49,108 nt of DNA from an uncultured Alphaproteobacteria bacterium (GCA_947627155.1 CANQUX010000012.1:1-49108), one strand, 5' to 3'. Positions 8,909 to 18,166 are shown, counted from the first letter of the stretch. Made by a program: numbers and translations. Notes: generated by a model from the letters alone, not told the origin.

Positions 8909-8916
8909 GGGTGTAG

Positions 8917-8966
8917 AATCGATCAAAAGGCTTTTGAGTTGATTCGGCGTCTTGACAACAAGACGC
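8917..8966 (+). other. Leader hairpins upstream of the capsid gene
   Basis: Two adjacent stem-loops just after the predicted transcription start: AATCGATCAAAAG with CTTTTGAGTTGATT (8917-8944) and the perfect GCGTCTTG/CAAGACGC (8947-8966). Neither has a T-run. The leader down to the capsid start (9206) is about 290 nt; the open frame through it lacks coding character and is taken as untranslated. Confidence 0.5.
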
Positions 8967-9205
8967 ACAAGCGGCGGATAAAATATTTATTCGGCCGTTT
9001 TCACGCTCTTTTTTTTAAATTGAAACGTTTTTTGAAAAGAGTATTGAGCAATTTAAGTGTTTTTATCAATAAAAAGTTTCATATCAAGCGGTTTTTGTTT
9101 CGGAAACGGCATTTCTCCTTTCATTTGTATCTTTATTTCCGAATAAAAACGCGCCGGTATTGTTTTATTTCAGATAAAAACAGTTTTTATGAAAGAGAAA
9201 AAATA

Positions 9206-10168
9206 ATGGCATTATTATATAATGATATTTTTACATCGACCCTTGAAAGTCGGACAAGAACACTGGCCGACAACGTAACCGAAAACAATGCATTATTGTC
9301 CAGATTACGGGAAAAGGGTAAAATTCGCCCGATCTCCGGCGGTTCCAAAATTATTGAAGAATTGGAATACGGGCAGGGCGATGCCGTGTGGTATGCCGGT
9401 TATGATACCATTAACTATTCACCGAAACAATTGTTTACGGCGGCTGAATATCAGTTAAAAATGTGTGCCGTTCCCGTGGCCGTTTCCGGTGAAGAAATGT
9501 TGAAAAACAGCGGCGAGGAAGCCATTATCAATTTGTTTGAAAAACGCATTGATAATGCAATGAAAACCATGACAAACCAAATGGCAAAAGCCGTTTACAG
9601 TGACGGTACGGGATCTTCCGGCAAAGAAATCGGCGGTTTGAAACTGCTGGTTGCCGATTCTCCCGCAACGGGTACGGTCGGCGGTATCGATCGGGCGGCT
9701 TCGGGAAATGAATTTTGGCGCAATAAGGCAACGCAAGTCGAAATCACGCCGGAAAACATTGCTGCCGAAATGAACAAAATGTATTTGTCCTTATCGCGCG
9801 GTACGGATAAACCCGATTTAATTGTGGCGGACGATTCGCTTTACACCATGTATGAGCAAATTTTATTGCCGCAACAACGGTTTGCCGATCCGAAAATTGC
9901 CGACAGCGGTTTCGCCACGTTAAAATATAAAGGTGCCGATATCGTATTCGACGGCGGACAAGGCGGTCATTGCCCCGAAAATCACATGTATTTCTTAAAT
10001 ACGGACTATTTGTATTTGCGTCCGCATAAAGACAGAGATATGAAAGTGATTGAAGGCAATCGGTTAGCCGTTAATCAGGATGCTCTTTATAAAATTATCG
10101 GTTGGGCAGGAAACTTAACCATGTCCAACGCGGCATTACAGGGTGTTTTAATTAACAATAAAGCTTAA
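9206..10168 (+). CDS. Phage major capsid protein
   Basis: A 320-residue major capsid protein of tailed phages, expected to have the HK97-type fold. The call rests on the pattern seen in many podophage coat proteins: an N-terminal arm, then AGYDTINYSPKQLFTAAEY, SGEEMLKNSGEEAIINL, a Gly-rich loop (YSDGTGSSGKEIGGLKLL) and a C-terminal YFLNTDYLYLRPH. An in-frame ATG-less stretch extends upstream to 8939, but the ATG at 9206 follows GAAAGAG and gives the normal N-terminus. It is first in operon A, behind a phased-box promoter. A terminator-like hairpin follows, a usual way to make capsid mRNA abundant relative to later genes. The frame is intact. Confidence 0.88.
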   Translation: MALLYNDIFTSTLESRTRTLADNVTENNALLSRLREKGKIRPISGGSKIIEELEYGQGDAVWYAGYDTINYSPKQLFTAAEYQLKMCAVPVAVSGEEMLKNSGEEAIINLFEKRIDNAMKTMTNQMAKAVYSDGTGSSGKEIGGLKLLVADSPATGTVGGIDRAASGNEFWRNKATQVEITPENIAAEMNKMYLSLSRGTDKPDLIVADDSLYTMYEQILLPQQRFADPKIADSGFATLKYKGADIVFDGGQGGHCPENHMYFLNTDYLYLRPHKDRDMKVIEGNRLAVNQDALYKIIGWAGNLTMSNAALQGVLINNKA

Positions 10169-10197
10169 AATAAGGTATCAGGCCTCACATGGGGAAT

Positions 10198-10231
10198 CGA
10201 CGGTCGAAATTTTTCGGCCGTCGGTTTTTTT
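10198..10231 (+). terminator. Intrinsic (probably leaky) terminator after the capsid gene
   Basis: A 12-bp stem (CGACGGTCGAAA with TTTCGGCCGTCG) is followed by a T7 run. Two more genes of the operon follow without an obvious new promoter, so readthrough is likely. Confidence 0.75.
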
Positions 10232-10257
10232 ATTTCAAAATATGAAAGGATAACAAA

Positions 10258-10878
10258 ATGGATTCTGATTTTTTAACATTTAAGAACGTTATTGAAAATG
10301 CAAGCGTTGAAAAAGACACGTTTGCCCGTTTTTATGATCGCTCGGTTAAAACGAATGAAATCAATCCGAAAACGGGGGTACCTGTTTTTAAAGACGTGTG
10401 TTTCGTGGAAATACGCATTAAAAATAACAATACCGATATTTATGATCAACCGGCCAGCGAAGAGAAAAAAGCGCGGTTTCCGGCCGAGTATCGGCAGTAT
10501 TTACAGGAAAAAGAAACGCGTCCGAGCGGAACGGCTCTTGAAAACTTTTCGTTTTTAACGGCTTCTCAAATTAACACGTTAAAATTTTATCATATTGATA
10601 CATTGGAAAAATTAAGCGCACTCACGGCAGAACAGGCGTCGGATTTGGATATTGTGAACGAGTATCACGCGGCACAAAATTTTTTGGCCGGTGCCAAAAA
10701 GCAATTTGAGGTGGCAAAGTGGCAGGAAAAGGTGACTCTTTTAAATCAAAAGATTCAAGAGTTGGAAGCGGCGTTAAAATCGGCGCAACAGCAAAAAAGT
10801 CCTCTTAAAAGCATGCATAAGCGTCCCGTCAAGAAGAAAACAACCCATTTAAAGAAAGGAAATACACATGCCCTTTGA
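10258..10878 (+). CDS. Conserved podophage structural protein of unknown function
   Basis: A 206-residue protein directly downstream of the capsid gene. The middle (FVEIRIKNNNTDIYDQPASEE, ARFPAEYRQYLQ, then FSFLTASQINTLKFYHIDTLEKLSALT) resembles proteins that follow the capsid gene in other podophages. It includes a short helix-hairpin-helix-like unit (about residues 100-130), then a coiled coil (about 150-175) and a very basic tail rich in Lys. A virion-associated or DNA-contacting role is plausible. AAAGGA precedes the start. The stop overlaps the next gene by 11 bp. Confidence 0.65.
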   Translation: MDSDFLTFKNVIENASVEKDTFARFYDRSVKTNEINPKTGVPVFKDVCFVEIRIKNNNTDIYDQPASEEKKARFPAEYRQYLQEKETRPSGTALENFSFLTASQINTLKFYHIDTLEKLSALTAEQASDLDIVNEYHAAQNFLAGAKKQFEVAKWQEKVTLLNQKIQELEAALKSAQQQKSPLKSMHKRPVKKKTTHLKKGNTHAL

Positions 10879-12202
10879 TTGGAATCAATATTGGCAGAAT
10901 TATCTGCCGCAAATGAGAAAAAAACAAGCTCAATATGAGGCACAAAATGACGAATATCAGAAAAAATTAAATGACTTGGGACAAATGTCCACATATGATG
11001 CTTTAAAAGCGCAATTTCAAGCACTTCAAGAACAAAATCAAGATTCGGTTAGCGGTTATCAGATTGCCATGCAAGGATTCGGATTAAATGAAGCACCTGA
11101 AAATAATTCATTCTCTTTTTCAAGCGATGATTCATCTAATCAAGCGTCCGGTAATGATTTTTCAAATTTTTCGACGGATTTCTCGAATGATAATTGGCAG
11201 CGTCCTCAATTTTCTTGGGAAAAGGAAGATGAAACAGGCAATATACAAACGGATAATGTAAACGAGCAAGATACGTTTCATGATTCGTTTGCGCAAGAAA
11301 CATCGCCTATCCTTACCGAAAGCCAAGCAGGCTTTACCGACAATTCTGTCGCAAGCACCTATTCGCAAAACCAAAAAATGTCCGATAGCGCAACGAAAGA
11401 TGCTTTTTGGAATCGTTTGGGTCGTTCATTGATGTCGCAAGCATATGCGGCCGAACCGACATCGAATGCGTATATACAGGCCAGTGATAATTTTGTTCAA
11501 CCGTCGGAAATAACGTCATTGTCGGAAGAGGAAGAGATTGCTTCACCGAAAATAGATTTTAAAAATAATTTCGTTAGTCAAGAGCAATTGGCGGTTGAGA
11601 AAGAATTAGGAAAACAAATCGGTGATTATTTACGAGAAATGAACATAAATCGTGAAAAAGACGTACCTTATATGTATAAGGATAAAAATGGCGATATTAC
11701 AGTTGGACGCGGCTTTAAAATTTTAGGGGCGACAGAAGAAGAGAAGAAAAAAAATGTTATTAAACTTCCTTTCTTTCATAAAAGTGATCATCTGCCGGCG
11801 AGTAAAGAAGAGATATTAGAAGATTATGATAGAATTAATAGACAAGAAGTTAATAATTATGGTGCTGATTATTTTAATAGTATAAGTAAATTAATTTTAT
11901 TGCCAGAGGGCATTGATAAAATTTTTTATCAGAGAGCTGATGATTTTATAAATATTTTACGTCGTCAAATTCCTAATTGGGATTCAATGAAACCTCAAAC
12001 GAAAGGAGCCGCTCTTGAAGCAAGTTATATTGCGGGACCAGTTGGTGTAAAAAGTAGATTTCCGCGGTTACATCAAGCGGCAACAGAGAAAAATTTGCAA
12101 AATTTTTGTAAAGAATTACATTTAGATGAAACAAATCGCTCTGATTTAGTACCTAGAAATAAGGAAATATATGAATTATGTATGAAAGGTGGATTTAATT
12201 AA
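10868..12202 (+). CDS. Virion protein with C-terminal GH24-type muramidase domain
   Basis: A 444-residue protein. Residues 1-60 are a Gln-rich coiled coil. Residues 70-225 are low-complexity, rich in Ser, Asn and Asp, and contain a short Ala/Tyr motif (SQAYAAEP). From about 240 a lysozyme-like domain begins. The spacing Glu263, eight residues, Asp272, five residues, Thr278 (REKDVPYMYKDKNGDITVG) is exactly the Glu-8-Asp/Cys-5-Thr triad of GH24/T4-type lysozymes. It is separate from the lysis lysozyme at 19708, so it is probably a virion muramidase that opens peptidoglycan during DNA entry. Last gene of operon A; a strong terminator follows 21 bp downstream. Confidence 0.65.
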   Translation: MPFDWNQYWQNYLPQMRKKQAQYEAQNDEYQKKLNDLGQMSTYDALKAQFQALQEQNQDSVSGYQIAMQGFGLNEAPENNSFSFSSDDSSNQASGNDFSNFSTDFSNDNWQRPQFSWEKEDETGNIQTDNVNEQDTFHDSFAQETSPILTESQAGFTDNSVASTYSQNQKMSDSATKDAFWNRLGRSLMSQAYAAEPTSNAYIQASDNFVQPSEITSLSEEEEIASPKIDFKNNFVSQEQLAVEKELGKQIGDYLREMNINREKDVPYMYKDKNGDITVGRGFKILGATEEEKKKNVIKLPFFHKSDHLPASKEEILEDYDRINRQEVNNYGADYFNSISKLILLPEGIDKIFYQRADDFINILRRQIPNWDSMKPQTKGAALEASYIAGPVGVKSRFPRLHQAATEKNLQNFCKELHLDETNRSDLVPRNKEIYELCMKGGFN

Positions 12203-12223
12203 AAAAATTACTTGCCAAAAGAG

Positions 12224-12266
12224 AACAAAGAGTGTATATAAAAAACAGATACACTCTTTGTTTTTT
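12224..12266 (+). terminator. Intrinsic terminator ending operon A
   Basis: A perfect 14-bp stem, AACAAAGAGTGTAT with ATACACTCTTTGTT, has an 11-nt loop and is followed by Ts. It separates the muramidase gene from the lipoprotein gene. Confidence 0.85.
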
Positions 12267-12279
12267 AAGGCTTGCTTTA

Positions 12280-13644
12280 ATGAAAAAAAGTTTCGTTTTT
12301 TTATCAAAATTTATTGTTGTTGCTTTATGGGGCATTTTTGCGACAGGTTGCGCAAATCCCTTACTGCTGCAAGAAGATTATGAAAACAAGGAATTAACTC
12401 AACAAAAATTTTGTGCCGTCAATGATTTATATCATTGCTTTGATATAGAAGCGAATCAGAAAAGAATTGATGAAAACAATGATGACCTTCATAAATCTGT
12501 CAGTTATTCAAAATGTGATATGATGAAAGGGGAAGAAAAATATGTGGCGTATGACTGCTCTTTTGAAAGAAAGGGGTTTGAAGTTTCCGAGAGAGAAAAG
12601 AAAAATATTTTTGAAATTCGAATAACGGATCGGAAAGGAAAAGATAAATATGGCGATGAATTTCAAATTGTTGAAATAAAACGAACAGATGAAACCGGTC
12701 AAACGGAAGTGACGGAGGTGATGTTGTTGAAAGGAATCACATCGCTTTTATCAAAGCCCGATCATCGGTTGAATCAAATATTTCCGTTTTTATATCCCGT
12801 GGTGCAACATCGGTTTGCAGATAAGCGGTTTGATTATTCCTATTACACCCCCCGTGAATCGGCTTATTATTTTTGGTTTCAATTACAGCCCTATGTAAAA
12901 GTTTTTAAAAATAATGCGGCCGGTGAAAACGAGAAAAGTTTTTTTTATGAAGATTGTCATGTCATCAAAAACGAAAAAGGGGCTTTTGCAATTGAATGCC
13001 TGACAAAGAAAAATTGGTTGCAGGTGAAAAAACATTCTCGCGGAGAAGAAAGTCATAATCTGTTTGAAGTCACTTTAACGGGAGATGATGAGGAGAGGGG
13101 AAAGAGATTTTTATTATTGGAAGTGAAACAAACAGATGAAAGCTCTCATGTATCAACATATTCCGTTACGGTGCCGAAAGAGGAATCTTTTTTACCGAAT
13201 CATTGGTTTTATAAGATGTTTCCGTTTTTATATCGTGTGCCGCAAGATCGGATTGTCGATGAACGATTGAGCCGAAGATTAGAACCTTTATCCCGAATGG
13301 CGGGTTATTATTATCTGACACCGACAAAGATTACGGGTGAATATGTTCAAGATGAGAAAACGTTTGTTTACAATCTTTATTCGGATTGTCGGCTATTGGC
13401 GAATAAAAAAGGATATTTAATGTATAAATGCCAAAAGAAAAATGTTGACTCTTATTGTAAAAGTATAAAAGAGTGTGAAGAAAAACAAGAAAATAATGTC
13501 GAATATGTGGCATTTAAGGTTATGCGTTATCAAAAGGCCTTTCAAGCTTGGGAAATAAATTTGGAATATTATGATAAATTATATCATTCAAAAATCGGAG
13601 AGACTGTCATTTCGCCAAATCCTGATAAAGAAGAGAAAAAATAA
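12280..13644 (+). CDS. Lipoprotein with three internal repeat units
   Basis: A 454-residue exported lipoprotein. The signal peptide ends in FATGC, with the lipidated Cys about 24 residues in. The ATG at 12280 is preferred over one 48 bp upstream because it gives a clean signal peptide and lies after the terminator stem. The mature part contains repeated units: a Y-x-D/K-C...C segment, an FE(I/V)-rich beta region, then NQIFPFLYPVVQHRFADKR in unit 1 and YKMFPFLYRVPQDRIVDER in unit 2; a third unit is partial. Family not recognised. It lies between virion operons A and C. It could be a host envelope gene or a cargo gene such as a surface-exclusion lipoprotein; neither is proven. Confidence 0.65.
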   Translation: MKKSFVFLSKFIVVALWGIFATGCANPLLLQEDYENKELTQQKFCAVNDLYHCFDIEANQKRIDENNDDLHKSVSYSKCDMMKGEEKYVAYDCSFERKGFEVSEREKKNIFEIRITDRKGKDKYGDEFQIVEIKRTDETGQTEVTEVMLLKGITSLLSKPDHRLNQIFPFLYPVVQHRFADKRFDYSYYTPRESAYYFWFQLQPYVKVFKNNAAGENEKSFFYEDCHVIKNEKGAFAIECLTKKNWLQVKKHSRGEESHNLFEVTLTGDDEERGKRFLLLEVKQTDESSHVSTYSVTVPKEESFLPNHWFYKMFPFLYRVPQDRIVDERLSRRLEPLSRMAGYYYLTPTKITGEYVQDEKTFVYNLYSDCRLLANKKGYLMYKCQKKNVDSYCKSIKECEEKQENNVEYVAFKVMRYQKAFQAWEINLEYYDKLYHSKIGETVISPNPDKEEKK

Positions 13645-13685
13645 AAAAATTATCTTGATGCTATTTGTTTTTTTTAGGCTTGTTG

Positions 13686-15089
13686 TCAGTCTTTCTTTGG
13701 TTGCAGATGATAAATGTTATTCGAATCTTTGATAAATTCTTCGGCCGGATAATTTTTCCATTTAATTATCAATTGGTTTTCATCATCTGATAAAACATAT
13801 TCTCCGCAATCATAAACTGCTTCACGACACGCAATCTTATTTGCAATGTTTAATAATATGTGATCTGTCCAAAATGTATGATTTACTTGAAGTTTTTGAT
13901 CATCGGGCAGATAATAATATTTTGCATCATTTCCGGGTCTTTTAATAAATTTTTCGGCAGGATAAATTTCCCAGAAAACCGTTATGGTATGGCTGCCGTT
14001 TTCAGTCTCAACCTCTGTTACTTTTGCATAATTTTGCGTTTCCAGTTGACGATACCGATCATTCTTTTCTTTTTCCAAATAAGCATCCCAATTCGGGTGA
14101 ACCAACATATAAAAATCTTTTCCGGCCGGACAAATATGATTATAATATTTTTGTAAATATTTCTGCGGTATAACTTGTTTTTCTTTGTTTCCGGCCATCA
14201 TTTTCTTTAAAAGATCACATTTCTCAAAAACAGTATAGGAAAATTTAATGTCTTCTTCCTGCGGCTTAAAGAACAATGAGAGAGCTTTTTTATGAATCTC
14301 CATTGAATTTGAAACCATGGCATCATAATAATTTGTGTTGTTTGAATTGTGGAAGCGAATGAATGCCAAAGCATCTTTCAGAGAGGCGAATTTGCCGCCG
14401 TTTTTAACAAATTGAAACCAAAAATCATAATCTTCAGCCGCTTTATAATTTAATTTATAATGAATATTGTGTTTTTTCACAAAAGAACTTTTATACATAC
14501 TGGGAATGTTATAAAAATGATTATAAAACAGTAAATCAACTTCATAAAAACCCGGCTTTTTAAAAATAGTGTATTGATCTCCCGACGCATTTTCCGGTAA
14601 GTCGTTAAAATTTTTCGTTTCAGGCGTTAAATCCTTTATTCCGCCGGTTAACGCATCAACCTCCGGATGTTCTTTCATAAACCGAACGGATTTTGCCAAT
14701 CTTTCCGATACGGAATAATCATCACTGTCCATCTGTGCAATATAAGTGCCGCGGGCAGCTTGAATGCCCCGATTGCGCGAAAAAGGAATACCGCGATTTG
14801 TTTCATTCCGGATAATTTTAATGCGCTTATCAACAGAGGCATAATCATTTAAAATTTTAGGTGTATTATCCGTGGAGCCGTCATCAACAATAATGAATTC
14901 AAAATCGGTAAATGTTTGTGACAAAACGGATTCAATGGCACGCGCAACCAAATCTTCTCTGTTATAAACCGGCATAACAACCGATACCAGAGGTGTGTAA
15001 TGTTTGATAAGGGCATAAACGCAACCGATTGCCGAAAGTAAAATAACGGCAATATAAATGATTATCTTATTTAAAGAGCGTTTTTTCAT
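13686..15089 (-). CDS. Membrane-anchored family 2 glycosyltransferase
   Basis: A 467-residue protein with an N-terminal membrane anchor (about residues 9-28) followed by a GT-A domain. VSVVMPVYNR (35-44), VDDGS (68-72) and the metal-binding DSDD (121-124) identify glycosyltransferase family 2; it transfers a sugar from a nucleotide donor. The C-terminal 200 residues contain two related segments (FWEIYPAEKFIK and KWKNYPAEEFIK), which look like a small duplicated accessory domain. The ATG at 15089 is chosen over an upstream TTG. It runs opposite to the flanking virion operons and probably acts on cell-surface glycans. Whether it belongs to the host or came with the phage genes is unclear. Confidence 0.8.
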   Translation of the reverse strand: MKKRSLNKIIIYIAVILLSAIGCVYALIKHYTPLVSVVMPVYNREDLVARAIESVLSQTFTDFEFIIVDDGSTDNTPKILNDYASVDKRIKIIRNETNRGIPFSRNRGIQAARGTYIAQMDSDDYSVSERLAKSVRFMKEHPEVDALTGGIKDLTPETKNFNDLPENASGDQYTIFKKPGFYEVDLLFYNHFYNIPSMYKSSFVKKHNIHYKLNYKAAEDYDFWFQFVKNGGKFASLKDALAFIRFHNSNNTNYYDAMVSNSMEIHKKALSLFFKPQEEDIKFSYTVFEKCDLLKKMMAGNKEKQVIPQKYLQKYYNHICPAGKDFYMLVHPNWDAYLEKEKNDRYRQLETQNYAKVTEVETENGSHTITVFWEIYPAEKFIKRPGNDAKYYYLPDDQKLQVNHTFWTDHILLNIANKIACREAVYDCGEYVLSDDENQLIIKWKNYPAEEFIKDSNNIYHLQPKKD

Positions 15090-15178
15090 AGAAAGATCCC
15101 CGTTCAAAAATTTTTTTCATTAAAGCATAAAAAAGGAATGAACGCAAGTGATTTTTTTTATAATCGGGCGGGTTTTTA

Positions 15179-15250
15179 CCGATAAATTCCGAAAAATGCC
15201 GTTTTTTACCGAAAAAAACGATTCCTTTTTTAAGGAAAACAGTGTATAAA
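15179..15250 (+). promoter_or_regulatory. Phased-box promoter of virion operon C
   Basis: CCG boxes start at 15179, 15189, 15199 and 15209, a perfect 10-bp period. From the A after the last CCG there are 32 nt to TATAAA (15245-15250). There is no -35 consensus. The arrangement is the same as at 8837 and 44154. Confidence 0.85.
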
Positions 15251-15268
15251 TAAAGTAGAATGAGTATT

Positions 15269-15297
15269 AAAGGCACTTTTTTATAAGGTGCCTTTTT
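15269..15297 (+). terminator. Leader hairpin with T-run in operon C
   Basis: AAAGGCAC pairs with GTGCCTTT, followed by five Ts, about 20 nt after the -10 box. A second stem (ATCGG...CCGAT plus T7) ends just before the start codon at 15366. Both could stop transcription early and imply antitermination control, or simply stabilise the 5' end. Confidence 0.5.
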
Positions 15298-15365
15298 GGT
15301 ATAACAAAAGACATCGGTTTTTTAAAGCATTCGTTTTGAAAGCCGATTTTTTTATGGAGAAATAA

Positions 15366-16094
15366 ATGAGTACGATTTTAGAAATATGTCAGGAGGCCGC
15401 CTCATTGGTTGCCACGCAAAAACCAACCGATTTGTTCGATGAAAATTCGCAACAATCGGCAATTTTTTTAAGTATTGCCAAAGACACGCTTGACAGTCTT
15501 CGGCGATACGGTGATTGGCAGGAATTGACAAAGGAAGGGAAACTGCTTGTCGTGCCGCATAAACAAGTTTATTACATTCCCGATTTTTGTCCCGATTTTT
15601 ATGCCCTGATGCCGAATACCGTTTATATTCGGGATACGGCGGAAAACGTGATCGGTGCCGTTTCGCCCGAACAGTGGCAACGCGAACGCTTTTTCAACGG
15701 CGGTTTGCCGGATTTGCAGTTTAAAATTCAAAATAACTGCCTGCGCTTTTTGGAACCGCCGCATCGTCGATGCCATATTGTTTTTTATTATCGGTCGGCC
15801 GTGATTGCCTTGAATATGAAAGAAAAGAACGAAACCGGGTGTTGTTCACCTTTTGAAAAAACGGTGCTTACCGATAATGATGATATTCCCGTTTTTGATG
15901 AATATTTGGTGAAACTGGGCATTATTTGGCGTTGGTATAAACGCAACGGTTTGCCCTATGAGGAGGAGTTAAACGAATATGAAAAGGAAGTGAAGGCGAA
16001 GTTCGGCAACGGCCTTTGTTTGAAAGATATTTCTTTAACCGGTCGCTATTTTAAGCCGCTGAACGGAGGCGTGCATGTCATCTCGCATTGTTAA
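15366..16094 (+). CDS. Phage head-tail adaptor (P22 gp4-like)
   Basis: A 242-residue protein resembling tail accessory/adaptor proteins of podophages, which ring the portal and connect it to the tail. The N-terminus (MSTILEICQEAASLVA) and LRRYGDWQELTKEG fit that group, as do the internal DDIPVFDEYLVKLGIIWRWYKRNG and the acidic helix near the C-terminus. It is the first gene of operon C. GGAG precedes the start. It overlaps the next gene by 20 bp, which points to tight coupling. The family call is from memory of conserved patterns; confidence in a tail-adaptor role is good, in the P22 analogy moderate. Confidence 0.7.
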   Translation: MSTILEICQEAASLVATQKPTDLFDENSQQSAIFLSIAKDTLDSLRRYGDWQELTKEGKLLVVPHKQVYYIPDFCPDFYALMPNTVYIRDTAENVIGAVSPEQWQRERFFNGGLPDLQFKIQNNCLRFLEPPHRRCHIVFYYRSAVIALNMKEKNETGCCSPFEKTVLTDNDDIPVFDEYLVKLGIIWRWYKRNGLPYEEELNEYEKEVKAKFGNGLCLKDISLTGRYFKPLNGGVHVISHC

Positions 16095-17631
16095 CAGAAA
16101 AAATCAATCCATTAACTTTGTTTTACCGTGTCCGACAAGCGGCTTGAACGCGCGAGACAGTCGCGATAAAATGGCCGTGACGGATGCGCTGGTGATGGAT
16201 AATTATTTTCCCTATACAACGCAGGTTTCGTTACGGCGCGGGTATAAAAAATATATTGATTTACCCTTTACGGTGCAAACGTTGGCAACATTTAACGCCG
16301 CAACGGAAAACAGTCGATTGTTTGCCTTTGGCGGCGGTACGGTGACGGATATTTCAAACCCGTTAAAACCGTTTGATTTTCAAAAGAAATTTACATCAAA
16401 CGATTGGCGCGTCTGTCAGTTTAAAAATCGCTTGTTTGCCGTGAACGGCTTGGATCATCCGCAGGTCTATATTCCGCGTGAAAACGGTATCGGTTCTTGG
16501 GAAAACGTTGCTTGGACGGGTGAGGGGTTAAATCCGTGTAAATTAACATCAATTGCAGCTTCCAAACAACGCTTGTGGCTGATTGAGAATAAAAGTTTGA
16601 CGGTTTGGTATTCCGAAGGCGTTTCCGAAGTACAGGGCAAGCTGCTTCCGTTTGATTTAAGTTCGGTGGCCACACGCGGCGGCTATTTGGCGGCAGTCGG
16701 CTGCTGGACGCAAGACGGCGGGCAGGGCATTGATGATTTAACGGTTTTCTTAACCTCCGAAGGAGAAGCCTTGGTTTATGCTGGTTCTAATCCGAATAAT
16801 GCCGATGATTGGCACTTAAAAGGCGTTTATCAAATCAGTCGTCCCGTCGGACAGAATGCGTTATTGCAATATCGGGGGGATTTGGTCGTGATTTGTGAAG
16901 CCGGTTATGTGCCGCTTTCAAAAGCGCTGGCCCTGCAAAACGCAACCGATGCGCAAATTGCGTTCAGTGATCGCATTCAAGAGCTGGTTTTGGATCGCAT
17001 TCAACGATATCGCAACAAATCCGGTTGGCAGGGCATTATTTATCCGCGCGGCGGCTATGCTTTGTTTAATGTGCCGTTGGCAAACGGTTTCGAACAACAC
17101 ATCGTGAACACCACAACGGGGGCGTGGTGTCGTTTTACGGGAATTGATGCTTCTTCGTGGGCTTTGTATCAAACGCGTCTCTTTTTCGGTACAAAAAATG
17201 CCGTGATGCTTTTTGATGAGGGATATACCGATAACGGCGCACCGATTTCAGGGCGTGTGGAACAGGCTTTTTGTGATTTCGGCTCGCCTTATTTGAAAAA
17301 AGTGCAGCTGTTAAATCCGCGCACGAAATCATCGGGGTTCTATGCTTTGCAAACCTATTGGAACACCGATTATCAAGATGAAAATATCATCAACCGGGTT
17401 TCAATGGGTGATAAAAAACTTTCCCCTTGGAATCAATTGCCGTGGGCAACAAAAAATGTCAAAACAAAAAGCTATTGGGCCACGCTTGCCGGAAATATTC
17501 GGTCGCAGTGGATCGGCTGCAATGCAACGGGGTTTAAATTCAGCCTGGTTTTTCAAACAAATACGAAAGGTATGCTGATTGATTGGTATGAAACGGGAGT
17601 ACGCTATGAACAAGGAACGGGAATCTTATAA
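16075..17631 (+). CDS. Phage tail / packaged-DNA stabilisation protein (gp10-like)
   Basis: A 518-residue virion protein, rich in beta strands, of the kind that follows the gp4-like adaptor in podophages. The opening CPTSGLNARDSRDKMAVTDA, then VMDNYFPYTTQVSLRRGY, is characteristic. Kelch- or propeller-like repetition follows (LFAFGGGTV, LFAVNGLDHPQVY, LWLIENKSL). It probably forms the tail hub below the adaptor and keeps packaged DNA in place. It overlaps the genes on both sides, so the operon is compact. The frame is intact over its full length. Confidence 0.7.
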   Translation: MSSRIVNRKNQSINFVLPCPTSGLNARDSRDKMAVTDALVMDNYFPYTTQVSLRRGYKKYIDLPFTVQTLATFNAATENSRLFAFGGGTVTDISNPLKPFDFQKKFTSNDWRVCQFKNRLFAVNGLDHPQVYIPRENGIGSWENVAWTGEGLNPCKLTSIAASKQRLWLIENKSLTVWYSEGVSEVQGKLLPFDLSSVATRGGYLAAVGCWTQDGGQGIDDLTVFLTSEGEALVYAGSNPNNADDWHLKGVYQISRPVGQNALLQYRGDLVVICEAGYVPLSKALALQNATDAQIAFSDRIQELVLDRIQRYRNKSGWQGIIYPRGGYALFNVPLANGFEQHIVNTTTGAWCRFTGIDASSWALYQTRLFFGTKNAVMLFDEGYTDNGAPISGRVEQAFCDFGSPYLKKVQLLNPRTKSSGFYALQTYWNTDYQDENIINRVSMGDKKLSPWNQLPWATKNVKTKSYWATLAGNIRSQWIGCNATGFKFSLVFQTNTKGMLIDWYETGVRYEQGTGIL

Positions 17632-18100
17632 TTCCTTGCCGGTCGTAACGGCAATTGACGGTCAAACAAACGGTAAAGAAGCCGTTTCCGACGTGTTGTG
17701 GGATAAAGATTTGCTGACGGTGCCGTGGGCGTGTCGGGGATTGGGCATACCGCCCGATTCGCTTCGGGTTTTTATGGCTTTGGCATTTGTGCGCAACGGA
17801 AAACTGTTAGGATCATTATTATTTCATGACGGTTATGCCGAAAAAGATGTTTGGTGGACTTTATATACCGTTCATCCGCTTTGGTGTTGTCGTCGATTTT
17901 TAAAAAAAGCCTTTCGGGCGGCTTTTGTTGATTTGAATTGTCAACGAATCGGGCTGCTCGTGCGGGCTGATAATACCCGATCGCTTCAATTGGTTCGGCG
18001 ATTGGGCTTTCGGGAAGAGGGTCGCTTACGTCACTTGTGTGCCGATAAAACGGATTGTTTGGCTTTTTCCATGTTAAAAGAAGAATGCCGATGGTTGTAG
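17606..18100 (+). CDS. GNAT-family acetyltransferase in the tail operon
   Basis: A 164-residue protein with the GNAT fold signature. A beta-strand with VWWTLYTVHPLW (motif around the acetyl-CoA site, though the usual R/Q-x-x-G-x-G/A is not clear) precedes a helix. It is followed by LNCQRIGLLVRADNTRSLQLVRRLGFREEGRLRH, split as usual into the N-x-R/x-A-x-x-L-x-x-K/R-x-G-F motif. The start at 17606 has GGGAG upstream; an ATG 27 bp earlier is weaker. It overlaps the tail gene. Such enzymes are sometimes found in phage tail clusters; substrate unknown. Confidence 0.65.
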   Translation: MNKERESYNSLPVVTAIDGQTNGKEAVSDVLWDKDLLTVPWACRGLGIPPDSLRVFMALAFVRNGKLLGSLLFHDGYAEKDVWWTLYTVHPLWCCRRFLKKAFRAAFVDLNCQRIGLLVRADNTRSLQLVRRLGFREEGRLRHLCADKTDCLAFSMLKEECRWL

Positions 18101-18166
18101 CGATCAAACAGAATGCATGGGGCATTCACGCGGCGGCGATACGCAAAATCAGAAGGAGATTTCATT

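Noticed and set aside
8939-9205. In-frame 89-residue N-terminal extension of the capsid protein
   Set aside because: It runs through leader hairpins, is very basic and Phe-rich, has no ribosome-binding site, and the ATG at 9206 gives the standard capsid N-terminus.
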